From: UBA1351 sp964563505
GTDB lineage: Bacteria; Bacillota; Clostridia; Lachnospirales; Vallitaleaceae
NCBI GenBank assembly: GCA_964563505.1
Contig: CAZLXW010000091.1
Location: 1-11,743, forward strand
DNA: 11,743 bases
Direction of reading: 5' to 3'
Shown here: positions 5,956-11,743 of the stretch, piece by piece
Position numbering within the stretch: position 1 is the stretch's first letter
Layout of the letters: every line of letters begins with the position of its first letter
Made by a program: the position numbers and the translations under genes
Notes under the pieces: generated by a model
What the model saw: the letters and a program-made list of their open reading frames with translations, nothing else
Told to the model about the DNA's origin: nothing
The model's database searches: none

Positions 5956-8298
5956 TTATGTATGACTAAGCACAATTTTTTCGTTAATATAGTCAACTCT
6001 GACTTTGCTTTCTTCTTGAATCATATCTTTAATAAATAACTCAGCCAATTCATCTTCAATATGTTTGCCAATAGCTCTGCGTAAAGGTCTAGCACCATAT
6101 TTCTCATCAAATCCAACTTCAACCAAATACTCTTTGGCAGCATCCGTAACGGTAAGCTCAATTTCCTTTTCTTTCGCTGTATTGATGACATCTTTTAACA
6201 TCACTTCGACAATGTCTTTTAAAACTTTCCTAGACAATGACTGGAATATAATTGTTTCATCAATGCGGTTAAGAAATTCCGGTCTAAAAAAGGATTTTAA
6301 GGCATCTAACTCATGAAGGTCTTTTGCTTTGTTTGAATCATTATTGAAACCAATAGAACTACTTTTATTGCTTGTTCCTGCATTAGAAGTCATAATAATC
6401 ACCGTATTTTCAAAATTAACACTTCGTCCTTGACTGTCGGTCAACCGTCCATCTTCAAGAATTTGAAGCAATAAATTATATACATCTGCGTGAGCTTTTT
6501 CAATCTCATCTAATAATATGACAGAATAAGGACGTCGTCTTACTTTTTCGGTTAATTGACCTGCCTGATCATAACCGACATATCCAGGAGGTGCACCAAT
6601 CAGTTTAGACACCGTATGTTTTTCCATAAACTCAGACATATCAAAACGAATCATGGCAGATTCATCACCAAAGAGCTCTTCTGCTAAACTTTTTGTTAAT
6701 TCCGTTTTTCCGACCCCGGTGGGTCCAACGAAAATAAAAGAGCTAGGTTTAAATCGTTTTTTAAAACCTGAACGATTACGTCGTATTGTCTTGGCCAAAA
6801 TACGAATCGCATGTTCTTGACCTTTAACTCGACGTTGCAATCGATCTTCTAAATTGAGAAGCTTGTGCTTTTCTTCTTCATTAATGCTTTGAACAGGTAT
6901 TCTTGTCCATGCTTCAATAACATATGCAATATCCTCTTGCGTAATTGAGACACTGTCACAAGTCACCTCAAGTTGATGAATTTTTTCCGTCAAACGTAAT
7001 TCTTCAACGCGACAATCCGCAGCTTTCTCAAAATCATCCTCATTTGCTGCCTCTTCTTTTTCAGCAACAACTTTAGTCAGCTGATTTTTTAAAGCCTCTA
7101 ATTCAACCAAACCTTTATTTTTCAAGTTTGCCCGTGAGCCCGCTTCATCAAGAACATCAATTGCTTTATCCGGTAAATAACGATCATGTATATAACGCTT
7201 TGACATATGCACAGCACTTGCAATAATCGCATCGGATATATGAACTTTATGGTAATCTTCATAATAATCTTTGATTCCTTGAATCATTTCTGTTGCTTCG
7301 CTTTCTGTTGGTTCTTCAACAAGAACCGATTGAAAGCGACGTTCAAGGGCTGTATCTTTTTCAATATGTTTACGATACTCTTCAAGTGTTGTTGCACCGA
7401 TGACTTGAACATCCCCTCTTGCAAGGGCAGGTTTCAAAATATTCGCAGCATTCATAGCGCCACTTTCAGCTTCGCCTGCGCCTGTTATGTTATGTAGTTC
7501 ATCAATAACCAGAATAACATTACCGCTTGACATTGCTTCATTAATAATGGCCTTCATGCGACCTTCAAATTGTCCACGAAACTGTGTCCCTGCAACTAAA
7601 GCCGTTAAATCCAATAAATAAATTTCAGCATCCAGAAGTTTAACCGGTACTTGCTTTTCAACGATACGAACAGCTAAACCTTCGGCAATTGCCGTTTTCC
7701 CAACACCGGGTTCACCAATAAGAACCGGATTGTTTTTCTGTCGTCGATTTAATATTTGAATAACACGGTCAATCTCACGATGGCGTCCAATGATACGATC
7801 CACTTCACCTAACTTAGCCTTTGCTGTTAAATTAATACCAAAGGCATCAAGGTTTTTACGCTTATTATTAGATTTTTTTTCTTTAACCTTCGTTTGCTTC
7901 TTACCAAAAATATTACCAAAGGACTTATCTTTATTCACGTCATCCACTTCTGAGAATTTAGCATCATCTGCCTCGTCTGAATCTTCAGAACGCATATTTC
8001 CTGCAAATGCACCCAACATTTCCGAAATATTCTCCCCTTGTTCTCCATCGGTCATTTGACTCATAAAATTATTAATTGAATCACTAATATCAGGATCTTC
8101 AAACATTTGCATCATTTGCTGATTTATATTATCAAATTCTTCAGAACTCATACCACTTTGTTGCATCATCTGTTCAATCGGACTGATTCCTTGTTTACTT
8201 GCACACGGCAAACATAAACCCATACGTTCCGGTTTATTTTCTGCCATTTTTGTTATAAAAACAACTGCTGTATTTTCTTTACATACAGAGCATTTCAT
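5956..8298 (-). CDS. clpE: Clp protease ATP-binding subunit ClpE
   Basis: Cytoplasmic AAA+ unfoldase that feeds misfolded proteins to ClpP, 780 residues. An N-terminal zinc finger with C3-x-x-C6 and C29-x-x-C32 marks ClpE rather than ClpC or ClpB. Next come a Met/Gln-rich stretch (about 40-85) and an acidic then lysine-rich linker (about 85-150). AAA1 follows with Walker A at 195-202 and Walker B at 261-267. A UVR-like coiled segment lies at about 403-441. AAA2 has Walker A at 525-532, Walker B at 593-598, F-L-N-R-I-D at 675-680 and sensor-2 G-A-R-P-L-R-R at 735-741. The I-G-F at 649-651 fits the ClpP-docking loop. It is longer than the roughly 700-residue Bacillus ClpE, probably through the linker. 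GGAGATGA precedes the ATG. It follows fbp by 80 nt, with a possible promoter between. No CtsR heptamer pair is seen upstream. Confidence 0.95.
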   Translation of the reverse strand: MKCSVCKENTAVVFITKMAENKPERMGLCLPCASKQGISPIEQMMQQSGMSSEEFDNINQQMMQMFEDPDISDSINNFMSQMTDGEQGENISEMLGAFAGNMRSEDSDEADDAKFSEVDDVNKDKSFGNIFGKKQTKVKEKKSNNKRKNLDAFGINLTAKAKLGEVDRIIGRHREIDRVIQILNRRQKNNPVLIGEPGVGKTAIAEGLAVRIVEKQVPVKLLDAEIYLLDLTALVAGTQFRGQFEGRMKAIINEAMSSGNVILVIDELHNITGAGEAESGAMNAANILKPALARGDVQVIGATTLEEYRKHIEKDTALERRFQSVLVEEPTESEATEMIQGIKDYYEDYHKVHISDAIIASAVHMSKRYIHDRYLPDKAIDVLDEAGSRANLKNKGLVELEALKNQLTKVVAEKEEAANEDDFEKAADCRVEELRLTEKIHQLEVTCDSVSITQEDIAYVIEAWTRIPVQSINEEEKHKLLNLEDRLQRRVKGQEHAIRILAKTIRRNRSGFKKRFKPSSFIFVGPTGVGKTELTKSLAEELFGDESAMIRFDMSEFMEKHTVSKLIGAPPGYVGYDQAGQLTEKVRRRPYSVILLDEIEKAHADVYNLLLQILEDGRLTDSQGRSVNFENTVIIMTSNAGTSNKSSSIGFNNDSNKAKDLHELDALKSFFRPEFLNRIDETIIFQSLSRKVLKDIVEVMLKDVINTAKEKEIELTVTDAAKEYLVEVGFDEKYGARPLRRAIGKHIEDELAELFIKDMIQEESKVRVDYINEKIVLSHT

Positions 8299-8340
8299 AC
8301 TATCATCTCCATTTACTTTTCATTCAAGTGTATACCTTAA

Positions 8341-8367
8341 ATTATCACACTCGCCATGGCTTGTCTA
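8341..8367 (-). promoter_or_regulatory. Candidate clpE promoter
   Basis: Read on the minus strand: TAGACA (8362-8367), then 15 nt, then GATAAT (8341-8346) preceded by a TGT extension. The spacing is short. A 17-nt spacer would give the poorer -10 TAATTT. A loose AGTGT/ACACT pair (8327-8331 and 8347-8351) flanks the -10. The call is tentative, since clpE could also be read from fbp. Confidence 0.4.
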
Positions 8368-8378
8368 TGGAAAACCAT

Positions 8379-10355
8379 CTAATATAATAAAGTTTTAATA
8401 ATTCCTTTACGATATGCCGTAAGTAAAAGTTTTAAATCTTTGATATCATTGTAGAGTTGTTGTCCAATATCGGTGTCACCAACAAGAATACGTTCTTTTG
8501 ACGCTTCCACGATCGACAAGGAAGAAATCATATCAATATTATTTTCGAAAGCATCTTTTGCTGAAGTAAAGGGTTCATGGGCTGCAAGCAACATTCCATG
8601 AGAATTAAAGATTAAGGTGTATCCGGCAATTCCGGTTACGTCTTGATAGGCTTTGGCCAAACCTCCATCAATAACAATCAAACGACCGCCCGATTTTATA
8701 GGACTCTCCCCTTCACTAACCTTTACCGGAACATGACCGTTAATGATTCTTGAATAATTCGGCAACAAGCCAAAGTCTTTGAGTATTTTTTTACATACTT
8801 CCTCATTTAATATATGTTCATAATAGGCATTTTTCTTTTCTATATGTGTTTCTTTATCTTTTATAAAGATGCGCTCAAATGTTTTCATGCCATCTTTGCC
8901 AAATAGTGACGAATGCTTCCCTGACCATAGATACCAAAAAATGTCCATTTCTTGATCGTCTTCACTTTCAAAACGATTTCCATAGGCTTCACGTAATAAT
9001 AACTCATATTGATCGAGTAGCTTTCTTCCACTAAACTGCATTCCATCCATTGTCACTTTTGTATAGTCTCCATTCGGGTCTAATGGAATACATCCATGGT
9101 AGAGAAGATTTTTATTATATATTTTATATATACTACCTTTTTCAAATAAAAATGCAACGTGCTCCTGTAACCGTGCATTATTTAAAAATGACTGCTGTAA
9201 TTTAAGCATAATAAGGTGTTCTTCTTCAGATAATTGGGTGGGATTGTCAACATCTATGGTCTCAAAGCTTTCTATTTCTAAGGGATATTCTTTATCTGCA
9301 AGTTGAATCTTTTTATTTGCAAAGTCAACTTTAGATAAAAGACACCGATCTTCCATTTGATATTCCGGACGTCTCTTTGCTATCTGCTCTTCAAGTTTGA
9401 GGAGCATAAAGGTCGTTGCCTTATTTATCTGCGCTGCCAAAACAACTTCATCTTCCAATAAATCTTCAGTGTTCTTTGGATAAAATTGGCCTTCAACATT
9501 GTTAAAGTGATGCATGGCATATTTTGCTATCGGCAACAAGTTAATTCCGTAGGCCTCTTCTAAAATATCTAACTGACCGTAACGTGCGCTTACCCGTATG
9601 ACATTTAAAATACATATCCATGAACCTGAAGCCGCTCCCATCCATACAATATCATGATTGCCCCACTGAATATCTAAAGAATGATAACGCATGAGCTTAT
9701 CCATAATTACATCCGGTCTTGGACCCCTATCATATATATCTCCTAGAATATGCAAATGGTCAACCGCTAAACGTTGAATCACTTCACTAATAGCAATAAT
9801 AAATGCTTTAGCTCTGCCTATCTCAATAATACTTTTTATAACCTGAGAATAATAATGTTCTTTATCAGGGTCATTATCCCGATGATGTAATAGCTCTTCA
9901 ATGATATATTCAAATTCTTTCGGTAACGCTTTCCGTACTTTTGAACGGGTGTACTTTGAAGACACTTCTTTTAAAACAAGAACTAAACGATGAAGTGTTA
10001 CTTCATACCAGTCATAACGTTCAACTTCTGACATACTTGCTAATTCACTATTTTTATTAAGCACTTCATTTGGATAGTAGATTAATATTGCTAATTTCTT
10101 TTTGCTGTTGTTGGTAATGGTTGATCCGAAAACATCTTCAACTTTTTTACGTATAATTCCTGATCCGCTTTTTAAGATATGTAGAAAAGCTTCATCTTCT
10201 CCATGAATATCCGACAAAAAATGTTCCGTTCCTTTGGGCAAGTTTAATATTGCTTCTAAATTAATAATTTCGGTTGAAGCCTCATAGACTGTTGGAAACT
10301 GCTTACTTAATAATTTAAGATATTTAAGATCTGCCATGATTTTCTTTTCTTTCAT
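8379..10355 (-). CDS. fbp: Fructose-1,6-bisphosphatase class III
   Basis: Gluconeogenic enzyme that hydrolyses fructose 1,6-bisphosphate to fructose 6-phosphate in the cytoplasm, 658 residues. Class III is the large Firmicutes type with a metallophosphoesterase core. Seen here are the metal-site motifs S-D-I-H-G-E-D (about 48-54), G-D-I-Y-D-R-G (205-211) and G-N-H-D (232-235). Toward the C-terminus are N-G-H-V-P-V-K and an I-D-G-G block. Length is normal for the class. The frame stays open upstream to an ATG at 10394, but that codon lies in the loop of the glyA terminator. AGGAGGGG at 10360-10367 sits properly before the ATG at 10353-10355, which is therefore chosen. The gene is 59 nt after glyA. 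No clear promoter is found in that gap, so some read-through from glyA is likely. No clear terminator separates it from clpE. Confidence 0.95.
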   Translation of the reverse strand: MKEKKIMADLKYLKLLSKQFPTVYEASTEIINLEAILNLPKGTEHFLSDIHGEDEAFLHILKSGSGIIRKKVEDVFGSTITNNSKKKLAILIYYPNEVLNKNSELASMSEVERYDWYEVTLHRLVLVLKEVSSKYTRSKVRKALPKEFEYIIEELLHHRDNDPDKEHYYSQVIKSIIEIGRAKAFIIAISEVIQRLAVDHLHILGDIYDRGPRPDVIMDKLMRYHSLDIQWGNHDIVWMGAASGSWICILNVIRVSARYGQLDILEEAYGINLLPIAKYAMHHFNNVEGQFYPKNTEDLLEDEVVLAAQINKATTFMLLKLEEQIAKRRPEYQMEDRCLLSKVDFANKKIQLADKEYPLEIESFETIDVDNPTQLSEEEHLIMLKLQQSFLNNARLQEHVAFLFEKGSIYKIYNKNLLYHGCIPLDPNGDYTKVTMDGMQFSGRKLLDQYELLLREAYGNRFESEDDQEMDIFWYLWSGKHSSLFGKDGMKTFERIFIKDKETHIEKKNAYYEHILNEEVCKKILKDFGLLPNYSRIINGHVPVKVSEGESPIKSGGRLIVIDGGLAKAYQDVTGIAGYTLIFNSHGMLLAAHEPFTSAKDAFENNIDMISSLSIVEASKERILVGDTDIGQQLYNDIKDLKLLLTAYRKGIIKTLLY

Positions 10356-10359
10356 AACG

Positions 10360-10367
10360 CCCCTCCT
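10360..10367 (-). promoter_or_regulatory. Ribosome binding site deciding the fbp start
   Basis: AGGAGGGG on the minus strand precedes the ATG at 10353-10355, with 6 nt between the AGGAGG core and the ATG. This excludes the 13-codon longer reading frame that begins inside the glyA terminator loop. Confidence 0.9.
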
Positions 10368-10375
10368 GTCATCAT

Positions 10376-10407
10376 ATATAAAAGACTTGCTCAATTAAGA
10401 GCAAGTC
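10376..10407 (-). terminator. glyA terminator hairpin
   Basis: A 9-bp perfect stem (10384-10392 with 10399-10407) closes a 6-nt loop and is followed on the minus strand by TTTTATAT. It lies 7 nt past the glyA stop. The T-run is only four long, so it may be partly leaky and let some transcription into fbp. Confidence 0.8.
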
Positions 10408-10414
10408 CTCACTA

Positions 10415-11650
10415 TTATTCATATAACGGGTATCTACCAGTTAATTCTTTAACCATCTCAATGGCTTTCTCTTTTGAATGATCAAAATCTGTTAAAGCAA
10501 TATATATAATCTCTGCAATAGTGTCCATATCAGCCTCTTTCATTCCTCGCGATGTCACAGCTGGCGTACCTAGCCGAATACCACTTGTTACAAAAGGACT
10601 TTCAGGGTCAAAGGGAATGGTATTTTTATTACAGGTCACTTGAACTTCATCCAGCAGCTTCTCTGCAACCTTTCCTGTCAAATTCAAGCTACGCAAGTCT
10701 AATAACATCAAGTGATTATCTGTGCCGTTGGATACGATATTAATCCCCCGTTTCATAAGTGCTTCAGATAAGGCCTTGGCATTCTTAACAATCTGTTGCT
10801 GATAATCTTTAAATTCTTGACTCAATACTTCTTTAAAGTTTACAGCTTTTGCTGCTATAATATGCATTAAAGGTCCCCCTTGAATTCCTGGGAAGACAGC
10901 TTTGTCAATCGCTTTTGCATATTTCTCTTTGCACAGAATCATACCACCTCGTGGTCCTCGTAATGTTTTGTGGGTTGTTGTCGTTACAAAATCGGCATAT
11001 TCAACAGGATTTGGATGTAAACCTGCCGCAACAAGTCCTGCAATATGTGCCATATCAACCATTAAATAGGCATCTATTTTATCTGCAATTTCTTTAAATC
11101 GTTTAAAGTCAAGGGTACGCGCATATGCACTTGCACCGGCAATAATCATCTTTGGTTTTTCCGCAAGAGCAATTCGCTCAAGTTCGTGATAATCAATATA
11201 GCCTTCTTCATTCACACCATAAGGAATAATCTCAAAATACTTTCCCGATATATTCACCGGACTACCATGTGTCAAATGGCCACCATGGGATAAATTCATT
11301 CCCATAACTTTATCCCCCGGCTCTAAGACAGCAAAAAATACGGCTAAATTTGCTTGTGCCCCCGAATGCGGCTGCACATTGGCATGATCAGCACCAAAAA
11401 TCTCTTTTGCACGATCTCTTGCTAAGTTTTCAACAACATCAACACATTCGCATCCCCCATAATAACGACGGCCCGGATATCCTTCAGCATATTTATTCGT
11501 TAAAGGCGTACCCATAGTTGCAATTACAGCTTCTGATACAAAATTTTCGGAAGCAATAAGTTCAATATTATTTTTTTGTCGATTAATCTCAGACTGAATT
11601 GAATCAGCCACTTCCGGGTCAAATTCGTGTATTGTTTCAAATGAATACAT
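10415..11650 (-). CDS. glyA: Serine hydroxymethyltransferase
   Basis: Cytoplasmic PLP enzyme that interconverts serine plus tetrahydrofolate with glycine plus 5,10-methylene-tetrahydrofolate, the main source of one-carbon units. The 411-residue length is normal for bacterial enzymes. Motifs seen are I-E-L-I-A-S-E-N (29-36), Y-A-E-G-Y-P-G-R-R-Y-Y-G-G (54-66), Q-P-H-S-G-A-Q-A-N (93-101) and V-D-M-A-H-I-A-G (198-205). The PLP lysine is K228 in T-T-T-T-H-K-T-L-R-G-P-R-G-G. GGAGG lies 6 nt before the ATG at 11650. The leader is short (about 35 nt), so no glycine, THF or purine riboswitch fits in the visible sequence. It ends in a hairpin terminator before fbp. No frameshift or missing active-site residue is seen. 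Confidence 0.97.
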   Translation of the reverse strand: MYSFETIHEFDPEVADSIQSEINRQKNNIELIASENFVSEAVIATMGTPLTNKYAEGYPGRRYYGGCECVDVVENLARDRAKEIFGADHANVQPHSGAQANLAVFFAVLEPGDKVMGMNLSHGGHLTHGSPVNISGKYFEIIPYGVNEEGYIDYHELERIALAEKPKMIIAGASAYARTLDFKRFKEIADKIDAYLMVDMAHIAGLVAAGLHPNPVEYADFVTTTTHKTLRGPRGGMILCKEKYAKAIDKAVFPGIQGGPLMHIIAAKAVNFKEVLSQEFKDYQQQIVKNAKALSEALMKRGINIVSNGTDNHLMLLDLRSLNLTGKVAEKLLDEVQVTCNKNTIPFDPESPFVTSGIRLGTPAVTSRGMKEADMDTIAEIIYIALTDFDHSKEKAIEMVKELTGRYPLYE

Positions 11651-11689
11651 TTTCTACCTCCATATTTATGATTAACTTTTAATGCCATT

Positions 11690-11698
11690 ATTGTACCA
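11690..11698 (-). promoter_or_regulatory. Candidate glyA promoter, extended -10
   Basis: Read on the minus strand: TGG-TACAAT, a five-of-six -10 with a TGn extension. No good -35 hexamer is found 16-18 nt upstream, where an inverted repeat lies instead. It gives a leader of about 35 nt. Confidence 0.5.
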
Positions 11699-11700
11699 AA

Positions 11701-11722
11701 TCGCTGGCGCGATGGCTAGCGA
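11701..11722. repeat. GC-rich inverted repeat upstream of glyA
   Basis: An 8-bp stem (11701-11708 with 11715-11722, one G-U on the plus strand) with a 6-nt loop, in otherwise AT-rich DNA. On the plus strand it is followed by ACCTTTTTGTTT, like an intrinsic terminator, but no plus-strand gene precedes it within the window. It covers the -35 zone of the candidate glyA promoter, so it could instead be an operator. Confidence 0.5.
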
Positions 11723-11743
11723 ACCTTTTTGTTTCTTAAATCT

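Noticed and set aside
7207..7497. Open frame on the plus strand inside clpE (96 codons)
   Set aside because: It is antisense to a clear AAA+ coding region, its product resembles no family I know, and no fitting ribosome binding site was recognised. The same holds for 147-508, 2038-2286, 2821-3006, 6065-6316, 7790-8059, 10552-10743 and 10915-11097 on the plus strand.
8299..8378. CtsR or CIRCE heat-shock operator upstream of clpE
   Set aside because: No tandem GGTCAAA-like heptamers and no TTAGCACTC/GAGTGCTAA pair. The AGTGT/ACACT arms are only 5 nt long.
8365..8378. Terminator between fbp and clpE
   Set aside because: Only a 4-bp ATGG/CCAT stem is present and no T-run follows it on the minus strand.
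11651..11690. Glycine, THF or purine riboswitch upstream of glyA
   Set aside because: The leader is too short, and no conserved aptamer core is visible before the window ends.

Overview
The window is AT-rich and codes densely on both strands. It looks like chromosomal DNA of a low-GC Gram-positive bacterium (Bacillota). Pointers are ClpE with its N-terminal zinc finger, the long class III fructose-1,6-bisphosphatase, strong GGAGG-type ribosome binding sites and consensus sigma-A-like promoters. Rubrerythrin suggests an anaerobe or microaerophile. An Erysipelotrichia-like host is a guess from overall style, not something the sequence proves.

Layout from left to right. (1) 100-820: a rubrerythrin gene on the minus strand, with a strong terminator, a TTGACA-17-TAAAAT promoter and palindromes around its start site. 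It is divergent from (2) 853-1743, a plus-strand CDF cation exporter with the N-D-D-D metal-site pattern of manganese exporters. (3) 1755-3873: a minus-strand pair, thrC (threonine synthase) followed by a flavin-reductase-like protein, from one good promoter. (4) 3889-4881: a single minus-strand gene for a membrane-anchored SleB-type cell wall hydrolase, with its own promoter and terminator. (5) 4818-5118: an intergenic region with divergent promoters and a 22-bp AT palindrome. (6) 5119-5928: a plus-strand gene for a protein with two AP2-like segments around a degraded HNH-like core. It ends in a bidirectional terminator shared with (7). (7) 5956-11650: a minus-strand series, glyA (serine hydroxymethyltransferase), then fbp (class III fructose bisphosphatase), then clpE (Clp ATPase), with a terminator hairpin between glyA and fbp and a candidate separate promoter before clpE.

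Functionally the window holds one-carbon/serine-glycine metabolism (glyA), gluconeogenesis (fbp), protein quality control (clpE), threonine synthesis (thrC), wall remodelling (SleB-like), peroxide defence (rbr) and probable manganese export. The rbr/CDF pair sharing one intergenic region is a plausible oxidative-stress and metal-homeostasis pairing, but co-regulation is inferred only.

Most of the window is ordinary housekeeping sequence, and I do not see a convincing new multi-gene system. The least ordinary item is the AP2/HNH-like gene, which looks like a homing-endonuclease relative with a degraded nuclease core. No tRNA, rRNA, CRISPR array, insertion sequence or transposase was found. Four starts were moved downstream from the longest open frame on ribosome-binding-site evidence (rbr, flavin reductase, AP2/HNH protein, fbp).
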